NCBI GenBank assembly: GCA_014529385.2 | Contig: CM043956.1 | Span: 93,855,221-93,919,220, forward strand | Source of the DNA: Adiantum capillus-veneris | Lineage: Eukaryota; Streptophyta; Polypodiopsida; Polypodiales; Pteridaceae | Reading direction: 5' to 3' | Length of the DNA: 64,000 bases | Shown here: piece by piece, positions 31,701-41,654 of the stretch | Layout: every line of letters starts with the position of its first letter | How positions within the stretch are numbered: the stretch's first letter is position 1 | Program-made: the position numbers and the translations under genes | Notes under the pieces: generated by a model | What the model was told of the DNA's origin: nothing | Databases searched by the model: none | The model's input: only the letters and a program-made list of their open reading frames with translations

Positions 31701-33971
31701 CACACATACCCTCCACTTCCCATTTTTCTTTGGTGCTACCACAACTGAAGACACCCACTCAGAATCTTCCACTGGGTAGATAAATCCTGCCTTGAGTAAT
31801 CTTTTTACTTCTTTTAAGAGTGCATCTTATTGCACTAGCCCTAATCTCCTTAGCCTTTGCACCACTGGTTTGGCACCTTCCTTTAATTGGATATGGTGTT
31901 GGGTTACCGTCACTCCTTTAATGTGCTCGTAATCAGTTATAAAGAGGCCAGCATGCTTCTTTAGTACCTGCAAATAGGGTTCTCTCTCTTCTTCTAGTAG
32001 GTCCTTAGCTAGCATCTCCTCTAAGCCTGTGGCTTCTTCCTTGTTTAGAGAGTCTTGACCACCTTCTCCTTCTGGGTTTCGCAGTATTATACCCATGACT
32101 TCCAAAGAGCTAGCATCCTCCTCAGATGACTCATCCTCACATGAAGAGCAGCTGCTTGTGCTCCATTCATCCATAGAAGTCTCCATCTCTAGGTTTTGTT
32201 GTCTACCCTGCTTCATGTCATACACAATTTTTTGTTGCTTGCCACCTACCTTATGATTTGGTCGCAACTCAAGGGAACCTGTCTCCCAATCTTGCCTAGC
32301 TTTCATAGCCATAAGCCAAGGTCTTCCAAGGATTAGCGGATAGCCCTCCCCCTTAGTTGGGATCACATGAGCATCAATTGAGATTGCCACACCAAAAGCT
32401 GAAACCTTCACTCCATTAACCTTTCCCACACAAGCCACCCTTAAATTATTTGCCATCTTATCTTGTAAGGAAGTTTGCTCGTTTACTTCCAAACCCAACC
32501 TCTGCATTAATTTCTCTGTCATAACACAAATCTCGGCTCCACCATCTACGTACACATTGGAGACTCGCTGACTCTTAATCTCTGTATCAATGATTGGCAC
32601 GATATCCTTCATGCCTCTTGCACTAATAGACCCAACTGACTTTGCCTTAGCCCTCCTAGTGTTGACCATCTTAGACCAGGTTCTACGCATCTTTGGGGAA
32701 AGGTGGAGGAGTTGCTGCCATGAAATCTTTGGTCCTTGCTTACTCACATCTGCTACCAGGTCGTAAGGTATGGATCCTACCCCAAGTGGAAAGTCTTCTA
32801 CTCCTATGTGCCTCCTTGACCTACTCTTCCTTTTCTTGTCTCCTATCACTTGGGAGGAACCCTCATTCCCTTTATCCGGCTCTGAAGCTTCCATTTCATC
32901 AGTTCTTTGTCTCCTAACTCTCTTTATTGGCATGGCAACAACTTCCTCCATTTTTTCTTTCCCTTTATCCTTACCATTGTCAAGACTTATGACAGAGACA
33001 GCCCTGTCCTCCCCTCCCGATGGTAGTGGAGGGATCTCTGCTGGTGCTTGTGGTGGTGGAGGAGGGGGTCTCAATATTTGGATTGGTGGAGCCACGTGTG
33101 CATTTTGTCCATTTAGTGGCCTAGCTCGAGGAGGAGTGACTTTCTGGAGAGGAGGCCGTCTTTGATTACCATTTCCTTGATAGCGTCGTGGATGGGGGCA
33201 ATAATACATGCCGTGACCTACCTCTCCATAGTTGTAGCAAATGTACTCACGTGCTTGCCTTTGTCCTTCTTGTCTATTTCGTTCATTTCCTGGCTGGGGA
33301 GCCCTTACACCTTGAACCAGATTGATGGACAGGCTCTCTAGTTGATTGGTGATTTGTTGAAGTAATTCTTGTTGAGAGGACTCTTGGTCTGTTGCTCCTG
33401 TCCCTGCTACTACCCTTGCCGTAGGTTGAGCTAGCGGTGGAGGCTCCATTCCCCCTTGTAGTTGAGCTTGGAATTTTAACTTCCTATCCTTCTCCCTTGC
33501 ATAATTCATAGCTTTATCAAAGGTATCTGGGAATTTATCTTTTACCTTTTCTCGAAGGATGGGGTAAAGCCCTGCCAGGAAACAGTCCTTCTTCAGGCAT
33601 TCTGGCGCTCTTTCTCCTTCACCTAGTGATGCACACCATTTCTCCCACAGGTTGGAAAACTTTCCTTCATAGCTTCTATAGTCATTGGGTGATGTTTGGC
33701 GTAGCTCTAAGAGTTGTCTCCATATCTCCTCTAGAGGCTCATGGCGGCGAAATTCTTCGATGAAGGCCATCTTTAAGGACTCCCAGTCTCTTCTTTCTTC
33801 AGGTGCCAAAGTTTGATACCATAATTTTGCACCTTCCCTCAATACCAAAGGAAAGGCCCTTAACTTAGTAGCTTCGTCATCCCTTCCCGATACCAGAAAG
33901 GCCATTTCCAAATTATCCAAAAAGTCTGGAGCAACCTCCCTAGGCTTACCATAAAAATTAGGGAAGGCCAT
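28776..33971 (-). pseudogene. pol: Gag-pol of C, one frame with three TAA codons
   Basis: ATG at 33969-33971 (MAFPNFYGK). One frame covers gag (WYQTLAPEERRDWESL), a knuckle CYNYGEVGHGMYYC with Tyr for the second Cys, proline-rich linker, retropepsin (VDGGAEICVM, LILGRPWL), acidic linker, RT (VCVDYKPLNAATK, FIDDF), RNase H, second RNase H (HFDGAYKR, NNEAEY), integrase zinc finger (CRTCEVCQ), core (GIDAIGPLP, SDRGPGF, NGLVEK) and GPY tail (WEGPFVV). TAA codons interrupt at 31827-31829 (before RT), 31431-31433 (just before FIDD) and 29712-29714 (start of integrase core). No frameshift was seen. It is the best preserved pol of the nest but not functional as written. Confidence 0.93.
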
Positions 33972-34062
33972 AAGTGAGAGAGTAAACAATTACACAAACA
34001 GCTCCAATTTATTTTAAAATAGAGTATGGTAATTACAATTTGGAGCTTTAGCACAACTTAGC

Positions 34063-34290
34063 TCAAAATAGGATGAAGATCGACACATCAAAGGAATGGT
34101 AATAGTCTAGTAAGGGTAGAATGACAGGATGAGGAGAGCGCAAGATTTCCCCAAGTCTCTCGGCTCCAAACAATAGGGCTATTCTTTGCTGATAAAAGAT
34201 TTTTCTATCAATACAAATATTCACACGGATATGACGCACAAAATGGAAAGGAAAAATGCGGGGATCATCATTCTCATTATTGGCATCCAT
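34063..34290 (-). CDS. Leader ORF 4 of C, conserved 62-residue core
   Basis: ATG at 34288-34290 (MDANNEND), 16 bases after the stop of the preceding ORF and 91 bases before gag. Residues from FPFHF to the end match A leader ORF 2 at about 66% identity with no gap: HIRVN, RKI, QQR, FGAER, GEIL, PVILPL, SFDV, FILF. Two element families with different LTRs keep this protein, so it is very likely expressed. Function unknown; no catalytic motif seen. Confidence 0.75.
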   Translation of the reverse strand: MDANNENDDPRIFPFHFVRHIRVNICIDRKIFYQQRIALLFGAERLGEILRSPHPVILPLLDYYHSFDVSIFILF

Positions 34291-34306
34291 ACTTACACAC
34301 AAGAGC

Positions 34307-34840
34307 CTAGCTTAGTTGCACCACCTTGGGACCAATGAGCCTGATCAGCCACAGAAGGTCAGCACCTCGGATCACTTCGACTCTTCCTGATGCATCTGTG
34401 AAGACGTAAGGCGTGATGGCAACACTTTGTACAATGCTGAGCCTTTTAGCAAGCAACAATTGGATGCTATTACCATAATCAGCATGACGAATGAAAGTGA
34501 CACCATTAATGTGCAGCACATCATCAGCTAGGATAGTTTCCTTAGATTGAGATAACTTCTTGAAAATTAGCAGCAAAGGTAGGGCAGGGAGACTTTTCAC
34601 CCGGTCTCCAAAGCACTTTGGACAATATCCAAAGTGATCTTCACGCGGACAGGAGGTTGGATTGGGATTGGTGGTGTCCGGATTCACAAAGTGCACTGGG
34701 AGCACTCGCAGACGAGCGGCAATCTTGTAGGCAAGCCTTCGCCTCTTTGCTTCAGGAGGATTTAGGGGTGAGAGTCGTGGTTGCAAGTTGGAGGTTGAAG
34801 TTGGTTGCTCACTAGCCTTTTTCTTGCCTGTAGTGGTCAT
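34307..34840 (-). CDS. Leader ORF 3 of C
   Basis: First ATG in frame at 34838-34840 (MTTTGKKKASEQ); the open frame extends upstream to 34891 and overlaps the preceding ORF. The product has a Ser/Pro/Lys-rich N-terminus, a CPREDHFGYCPKC segment with Cys spacing that could bind metal, then LPALPLLLIFKKLS and SIQLLLAKRLSIVQSV, which resemble A leader ORFs 3 and 4. The LP-x-LP-LLLIFKKL part has the shape of an F-box helix. Function unknown. Confidence 0.6.
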   Translation of the reverse strand: MTTTGKKKASEQPTSTSNLQPRLSPLNPPEAKRRRLAYKIAARLRVLPVHFVNPDTTNPNPTSCPREDHFGYCPKCFGDRVKSLPALPLLLIFKKLSQSKETILADDVLHINGVTFIRHADYGNSIQLLLAKRLSIVQSVAITPYVFTDASGRVEVIRGADLLWLIRLIGPKVVQLS

Positions 34841-34877
34841 GTAATCCCTTATTAATGAGATTAAGCCAAATGTTACC

Positions 34878-35071
34878 TTACGCTTGAGCACGCGCTGCGG
34901 CCTTGGGCCACTTAGGTGTAGAGGTGATCTTCCTCCTCTTAGTCGGCTCCTCAGGAAAGAGAGGTCTGGTGATGCTTTCTCTTCCCTTAATGTGTGTCAC
35001 AGTACCTTCGTGTATGTTGATGTAGAATATTTCAAGCTCGTGTGCGTTGGAGGTTTCTGGAGCACTCATAG
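34878..35071 (-). CDS. Leader ORF 2 of C
   Basis: ATG near 35069-35071 (MSAPETSNAHELEIFY), about 18-20 bases after the stop of leader ORF 1. Short product with a basic, Pro/Lys-rich C-terminal half (TKRRKITSTPKWPKAAARAQA), possibly a nuclear-localisation type sequence. No known domain. Confidence 0.5.
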
Positions 35072-35089
35072 GTTGAGAGGAGAGGTATA

Positions 35090-35275
35090 TCAAGCTCTTC
35101 TTCTTACTCTCCTTCGTTGGCGATGATCATGAACAAGGCATGTAGAAGAACTTACTTCTTGAATTTCAATGACACTGCAACCTGGTGACAAGACCTCCAT
35201 GAAAGCTTTTAAGGCGTCTAAAGCCTCCTCCTCTTCTGTTCTCCAATTTGCAAACTCCTCACGCCATTCGTCCAT
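35090..35275 (-). CDS. Leader ORF 1 of C, MDEW family
   Basis: ATG at 35273-35275, 52 bases from the primer-binding site. Begins MDEWREEFANWRTEEEEALD and ends with an arginine-rich tail. Homologue of B leader ORF 1, which also comes first after the primer-binding site. Function unknown. Confidence 0.65.
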   Translation of the reverse strand: MDEWREEFANWRTEEEEALDALKAFMEVLSPGCSVIEIQEVSSSTCLVHDHRQRRRVRRRA

Positions 35276-35327
35276 GTTGTAGATTGCACATCTTCATTGC
35301 TTGTGGACTGAAGGTCTGTGTAGCCCT

Positions 35328-35344
35328 CCTCAGTGGGGGCACCA
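35328..35344 (-). other. Primer-binding site of C
   Basis: Sense TGGTGCCCCCACTGAGG, three bases inside the LTR edge at 35348. Confidence 0.87.
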
Positions 35345-35347
35345 AAA

Positions 35348-36860
35348 TGATGGCGGGAAAAAGAGCAGTGCAATCGGGTGGCCTCTGTACTCGTGCACAC
35401 TCCACAAACCACGCCTCATGCAAACAAGCAAAGAACAAAACAAAGGAGGCACCACCCTAAATTAAGAGGTTTAGGGACCTCACACATAGTGCACATAGGC
35501 AAGTGAGACTTCTGGCATTATGATGGCATCAAAACATATGGCAAAACACATAGAAACGAAGCTTAGGGACCTTATGTAGCATATATATACACAAGACATC
35601 AGCTTAACAATACAACCGCATCTGATCATACATAACAAGGATATAGAGAAGCAAGCCAAGGATGGCATAATCCCTTGTCAAAAAAAATCAACCCAGCAAG
35701 TAGGTATGATCCTACTAGCAACACATCAATACCTTAGAGAATGATGGCGAGGATGGTGGCCATGGAGCATGAGAGAAGACTCCTTATTTAGGTTTTAGGG
35801 CTAGTAATGTAGCATACTAGAGGGAGAGAGAGAGAGGGAGAGAGAGTAGAGCTCCATCCATAGCTCCTCGTTGTGAGTAAGGTCGTCATAGCTTCGTTGC
35901 TTGGTGAAGTGGGTGAAGTGTTGGTTTTGAGTGAGAGAAGGCCTCCTTATATAGGTTTCTGAGAGGATTTAGGATTAGGGATAAACATGCTTAAATCCGC
36001 TGATTGGGGTTACTTTTTGCTTAGGGTGGTCAACAGATTGAGGTCACCTGATATGTCACCATCAAGATATTCTCTAGAGTGATGTGAGAGGGGAGGGTAA
36101 ATGCTGATTTTTCTGATTGTGACACATGGGGATAAGGCCTTGACCAGCATTTAAGAGCAGGTAAGGTGGCTGTTGAAACTGGAGGTTCTGCACATGTCAG
36201 GGGGGGACCTGCGGGGGGGAGGTGGCAGTTGGGTCCTCCTGAATATCAAATTCTCAAAAAATCCTCAACCATGGCTTCTTTTGACATGTGTTCTTTGAAA
36301 AAATCAGCATGTCTCTTTTCAACTCAAAAGTCTTTATCCCTGTTGACTCACCTTTACCATAAGATTTTCCCCTTTTCTCCTCCTGTAACTGCATTGTTGA
36401 TGCCCAATCACTGCTTCTAGTAACAGTGAACTGTTACCTACCAAATACTTATGGTGCAGTAAAAAATATTTACCATGGGTAAAAAAAGTTATTGTAGGTA
36501 AAAAGTGATTTGTATTTACCATGTAGGTGAAAAATATTTACTGTAGGTAAAAAATATTTATTGTCGGTAAAAAAGTGAAAACGGAGTATGCTGTGCTGTG
36601 AGTCCACAGGAACATCCTTGTGTAAATTTCACTAGAACTTCACACCTAGAATGGGCTATTCTATAAGATATAGGTTGTAGGCATGCATAAGAGCTCGTTC
36701 CCACGTATCTTCTGTCCATGGCACTTTTTACTCTTTGGTGCTTGTGAAGTAGATTTTTTCTTCTCTTTCGAGATCCCTTGGACTAGAGTCTCCTCCTCTC
36801 CCCAACAACTGACAGTGCCTTTATTGCATCTTCAGAAGGGGTCCTAAAAACCATGCATCA
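35348..36860 (-). repeat. Element C 5' LTR
   Basis: Partner of 26953-28464 with a few tens of substitutions by eye. Carries hairpin, GA tract (about 35819-35848) and TATA box. Confidence 0.94.
35446..35476 (-). promoter_or_regulatory. U5 hairpin plus PBS-like motif, C 5' LTR
   Basis: ccctaaa (35455-35461) pairs with tttaggg (35470-35476). A substitution changes the adjoining sense motif to TGGTGCCTCC in this copy, the only deviation among the copies besides the shortened end in E. Confidence 0.72.
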
Positions 36861-38021
36861 AACCTCAAGCTTTATTTAGAGAATAAGGCGATGTAATGGG
36901 GAGCATAGGGTAGGGGAATGAGAAGGGAGAGAGTGGTAGAGCACATGGTGGATAGGTGGGAGTTTATGGCGAACACTCGCACGAGGGTTATGGACATCAT
37001 CCTTCATTTAGTTGCCCTTCATCTTCGATATCCCAAGGGTATACAGGTCATGCTCACGACGAGCATGGTGATTGCGGTGATGGTGATGGTGTGGGTGTGT
37101 GTGTGTGCACTAGGCACACACAGTGCATAGTGTACTCTTTGGTGATGTTGTGTGTGTCTTTAGTGTGATGGTGACCCCTCTTTATATAGGGGAGGAGGGG
37201 GGAGAAATTCTAGAATTTAGAAATGAAGAAATCATTATCTACATAGGCCATGTGACTGTGGGCCCCACTTGTCTGGCTGTGTGTATATGTGCCAAAATAG
37301 TAGTCTCATGAGAGAGAGACTAAGAGAGAGAGATGGGTTGATGAAAAAAAAAGTGAGAGGTGACATGGAGAATAAAGTAATTACAAGAGGGGAGAGAGGG
37401 GAGTGTGTTCAGAGGTGAATCTGTGTGCAGATGTGTGTGAACACAAGAAAAATCAGGTAACCACCGGGTGGGGATGGGTCTGTGGGCACCTTTTTCAGTG
37501 AAATTGAGTGTGTGTGAGTGTGGGGGAGGTTATTTAGCTACAATACAAGATACATGGCGCCCTTTAGAGAGAGGGGGGGTATTTGGGTCATGGGATATGA
37601 TAGAAGAGAGAAAGGGGGGGTGGGGTATACTATTTTGGAAGATAGGGTAAGTTGTATGTGAGTTAGGGTGCATTATTGGTGAGTTAGAATGCATTATTGG
37701 TGAGAGGTGGGGTAGCTTTAGGGGAGAGAGAAAGGAGAAAGGACAAGGGGAAGAGAAAGGGGGTTGACCTTTTGAGTGGAGGAGAGGAAAAGGGACACAC
37801 GGCGGGGCAACAGTGAAGAAAAAGAAAGCAAGGTGGGGATGGGTTGCCCCGCAGGCATGAGGTGGCGTATTTTACCTTTCTCATATATTTACATAATCAT
37901 ACTTTATTTTTTTCTTACTTTTTCCAATGCCTTTTATCACTCCCTCCCTAAGAGGGGTTTTCATGGGGTGGGGACGACAGAAGAGGGGTATGGGAGTTTG
38001 GCTTGTGAAAAGCCCCCATCA

Positions 38022-39600
38022 TAGCCCTCCCCTTTTGGCTAGAGGCATTCATGTCTCTAGCTCATCTGTTTGATCATTATCATCGGAGGTGGCGGCTGAT
38101 GGTGTGTCCTCATCTAGAATGTCAATAGGTGGAGCCTAGTCAAATCGAAGAAAATAAGTTTTAAGTCGCCAACCATTTACCCTGGTTTTATAAATTTTTC
38201 CATCAGCCTCCATAAGTTGGTAGCTTCCATTGGCATACTTTTTCCTGATGATGAAAGGGCCTTCCCATCGGAGCAGGAGTTTCTTATCCTTGCGCATGTC
38301 GAAGCGATTGTCGTAGCGGAGCACCAACATTCCTTTCTTCAATTCTTTTTTCCGGAGATGCTCGTTAAAGCTAAGCCGTCTATGCTCTGCTTGTGCTGCA
38401 TAATAATTTATTGCTTCTTCTCTGTCCAGCTGCAGTCTTTCCAAGTTGATGATGTGATCTCTCAAATGCATGTTGGGTTGTTGAGGTTGACTTGCCATTA
38501 CTCTGAGACTTTGTAGTTGCACTTCAATGGGCAAGATTGCTTCCTTACCAAATACTAGATGATATGGTGTGAATCCCAAGGATGTACGAAATGAAGTTCT
38601 GTAGGCCCATAAAGCTGTTAGTAGATACTTATCCTAGTCTCCAGGATGATTGTTTACCTGCTTGGTAATAATTTTAGAAACCATTCCATTTACCTTTTCA
38701 ACTAGGCCATTGCATTGAGGGTAATATGGTTAAGAGTGCCTCCTTGTAATGCCCAGTTTCTGCATTAATTCTCCTACCAAGTCTGCTCGGAAACCTGGCC
38801 CTCTATCAGAGATGATCTCTAAAGGTGTGCCAAACCTACAACATATGTGCTCGTAGATAAATTTAGCTACCTCTACAGCTGTGATTCTAGTGGTGGCTGT
38901 AGCCTCTACCCATCTAGTCATGTAGTCGACCCCCATGATAATGTAGAATTTTCCTGAGTTGGCCCTAGGTAATGGCCCAATGGCATCGATACCCCATTTT
39001 TCAAATGGGCCATATGAGAGAATAGGTGTCTGTGGTTCAGGCATAAGTGACCTAGTGCCGGCCTTTTGACACAACTTACACGTTTTGCACCAGTGGTGTA
39101 CATTACGGTTGAGGCTAGGCCATATGAAGCCTGCCTGCAAGATTTTCCTACTTGTTATGTCTAGGGAAAAGTGACCACCACAAACCCCGTCATGACAGCT
39201 AGCAATTACTCCCGTGATTTCCTGTGAGAGAGGGACCTTCCTGAGTATTTGGTCCTTACCCTTACAGTACAAACCGTCATTGATGAGTCGATACCTTGTG
39301 GCCTTCCGCGTCAGCCATTGCTTCTGTCCCTTTGTTAAATCTGATGGGCATTCCCCTGTTTCCAAAAAATGCATGATGTCAGGCAAGGCATCACTTCCTT
39401 GAAATAGAGGGAGCTTTAGTTTTATTGCTCCAACCACCACTTCCTGTAGTCTTTCACTTGCTAGGGCATCTGCTTCTTGGTTTTGAGCCCTTGGGATATG
39501 GTGTATTTGAACTTCTTCAAACTTACCCAACAAGGTTTTTACACCACTTAAGTGAGTCCTTAAACTAGGATTGTTTCATGTCCATGCTCCATTTACTTGC
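38022..39600 (-). pseudogene. B' internal region: integrase and part of second RNase H
   Basis: Begins with a B-type polypurine tract and repeats the 3' part of B pol almost base for base: GPY tail (38136-38579), integrase core and zinc finger (38730-39533), end of the second RNase H. Breaks include a TAG where B has Trp (near 38630) and a TAA where B has Ser (near 38730). It stops at a point matching about 22002 of B and is joined to LTR sequence, so more than 4 kb of internal sequence and the start of the next LTR are missing. Confidence 0.85.
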
Positions 39601-39604
39601 ATGT

Positions 39605-40022
39605 GAGAGAGAAAGGGGGGGTGGGGTATACTATTTTGGAAGATAGGGTAAGTTGCATGTGAGTTAGGGTTCATTATTGGTGAGTTAGAATGCATTATTG
39701 GTGAGAGGTGGGGTAGCTTGAGGGGAGAGAGAAAGGAGAAAGGAGAAGGGGAAGAGAGAGGGGGTTGACCTTTTGAGTGGAGGAGAGGAAAAGGGACACA
39801 TGACGGGGCAACAGTGAAGAAAAAGGAGGCAAGGTGGGGATGGGCTGCCTTGCAGGCATGAGGTGGCCTATTTTACCTTTCTCATATATTTACATAATCA
39901 TACTTTATTTTTTTCTTACTTTTTCCAATGCCTTTTATCACTCCCTCCCTAAGAGGGGTTTTCATGGGGTGGGGACGAGAGAAGAGGGGTATGGGAGATT
40001 GGCTTGTGAAAAGCCCCCATCA
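39605..40022 (-). repeat. Truncated third B LTR
   Basis: Matches the last ~420 bases (plus strand) of the B LTR, as 20002-20420, including the end gcccccatca. Directly to its right D's protease resumes after ATGA, so this is the outer end of the B insertion. Confidence 0.85.
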
Positions 40023-40465
40023 ATGACAAAGAAGTCAATGAGGCATTCAATTCCCATAACTTTTACCTTCGTATCTTGAGCCACTCCCAAACATCGAGCT
40101 TTGGTATGGTTGGACATCCTCATTTGAACATTAGACCTAAACATAGACTTGATGCATATATCTTTCATAGCAGACTCCATTATCACACAGACTTGAGCAC
40201 CACCATCAATATAGGCTTGCACCTGCTTCTTCCTTTCCACCAAAACCTCCACCATTGGAAGCACATCAGTGGGACTCCCCACCCTTAAGGTGAGATTTTG
40301 CATAGCCTGTGCATCATCTCTTGCACGGGGTATCCTTGTACTAACACTGGTGGACCGTTGTCTCCTCAACCTGGGGCTCAATGCAAGCAGCTGTCCAAAG
40401 GTGATATTAGCTTTTTGGTTTTGAACATCACTCACCATATCATATTCGGGATGACCTCGTCCCAT
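40023..40465 (-). pseudogene. pro: Protease 5' part of element D
   Basis: Contains YIDGGAQVCVIMESAM (retropepsin active site D-G-G-A) and VKVMGIECLIDFFV, where it is cut by the B composite. The rest continues at 18864 in register. The upstream side shows several stops toward gag. Confidence 0.85.
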
Positions 40466-41570
40466 TTGAAAATCTATCTTCCTAATCTTTCATCGTTGCC
40501 TCCGTCTACTTGTCTCAGTCTACTCTTTCCTCTCGTCCACTTTCTCTTTCCCTTTCCTAGTTCTGGCTTCCTACTCTGTCTCAATATCCCTTCCACCTCT
40601 TGCTTTTTTATTGGCCATAACATCAACCTCCTGCCGATCAACCCTTATAATGTTAACTCTTTTCACTTCATCATTACCTTGTGGAACCGATGGTTCTTGA
40701 TTTTCAATATCTTGCTGCTCTTTTTGACCATTGAATTGTGCTTGTCCTTGGCCTCGACCAAATAGAGGGTACATGCCACCTCTTTCCCTCGATGGATGAG
40801 GGCAATTTGGAGCATAATGGCCCTTTTCTCCACAATTATAACATCTATCAGGCAGCTGCCTGAACCTGCCTCTTCCTTCTCTCGACTGCACTTTGTCCAT
40901 TACACTCAAGCGTAACTCTTGCATTTCCTCACTTAAATCCTGAACAATATGTACCCGTTGAGGAATTGTTGTTGCCCCTTGGTTCCCTTGGTTATCCGCT
41001 TGATATTCCTCCCTTGGAGTTGGAGCAAGGTTCAGGACCACCAACTCGTACCCTAATGTGTCTTGCTGGATCTTCTTCTTGATTTTCTTGCTTTTGGTCC
41101 GCACAATAGCAACATCCCGGTTGTAATTTTTTGGGCTTTCAAAATTCACTTTTTCTCGAACCTTGGGATGCAAACATGCCATGAGCTTCTCCAACTTGAA
41201 GTATTCGCCACTACCTACGAATTACATGGCAATTGCAAAATCCCTCCAATGCTCTTCAAAATGAGCAAGAAAACCCCAAATTCCTCGTTCAAGTCCTACT
41301 TCAAACTCTTCAATCTTGCATCTAAATCAACACGAGATACCTCTTCTTGAAAGTTTTGCAAAAACCGAGTCCGCAAAGCTGGCCACATAAACCTCGGTTC
41401 ACCCTCCACAGCATAAAACCAAGCTTCTGCCCTTCCTTGCATCAGCAGTAGAATTATTTGCATCTTGTTATCCTTGGTAGGCATATGCAATGACAACATA
41501 TATAACTCAAAGTCGGCCATCCACTATTCCAAATCTTCTTTTCTGGTGAGAATCGGACCATAAACTTTTG
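40466..41570 (-). pseudogene. gag: Gag of element D
   Basis: Two open pieces (41296-41520 and 40571-41194) with stops between. The N-terminal capsid-like part shows MQGRAEAWFYAVEGEPRF and FLQNFQEEVSRVDLDARL; the zinc knuckle CYNCGEKGHYAPNC is intact, unlike B and C. The open sequence starts within about 100 bases of the primer-binding site, leaving no room for leader ORFs. Confidence 0.82.
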
Positions 41571-41632
41571 CTACCATCCCTCCTTGATGAAAAAATGCTT
41601 CTTTGATCAAACATGAAGAGCAATCAGATGCT

Positions 41633-41649
41633 TCTCTGTGGGGGCACCA
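41633..41649 (-). other. Primer-binding site of element D
   Basis: Sense TGGTGCCCCCACAGAGA: the first 11 bases are as in A, B and C, then it differs. About five bases separate it from the LTR edge near 41655. Confidence 0.75.
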
Positions 41650-41654
41650 GAAGA

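Larger units (their letters stand above)
26953..36860 (-). mobile_element. Element C: Tat-like retrotransposon nested in B
   Basis: Complete element of 9.9 kb with LTRs 26953-28464 and 35348-36860 and a perfect 5-bp duplication AACCT (26948-26952 and 36861-36865). The LTRs differ at a few tens of positions by eye. Sense order: 5' LTR, primer-binding site, four leader ORFs, one gag-pol frame, polypurine tract, 3' LTR. It is the innermost element of the nest, so its insertion postdates B and D. The coding frame is continuous apart from three TAA codons. Confidence 0.95.
26532..38021 (-). repeat. Family B LTR, middle copy, split by element C
   Basis: LTR parts 26532-26952 and 36866-38021 join across element C and its AACCT duplication. 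It serves as 5' LTR of B on one side and as 3' LTR of B' on the other, where it meets a polypurine tract at 38022. Hairpin 26634-26652, GA tract about 26752-26788, TATA 37180-37190. Confidence 0.9.
18865..40022 (-). mobile_element. Family B composite: three LTRs and two internal regions
   Basis: Sense order: truncated LTR (40022 to about 39605), partial internal region B' (about 39600 to 38022), complete LTR (38021 to 26532, split by C), full internal region B (26531-20421), complete LTR (20420-18865). ATGA stands on both outer sides (18861-18864 and 40023-40026), so the whole looks like one insertion site in D's protease. Unequal exchange between B copies or a template switch would give this. 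B and B' share nearly identical integrase regions. Family B is Tat-like with leader ORFs and GGGGAGGGCTA as polypurine tract. Confidence 0.85.
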
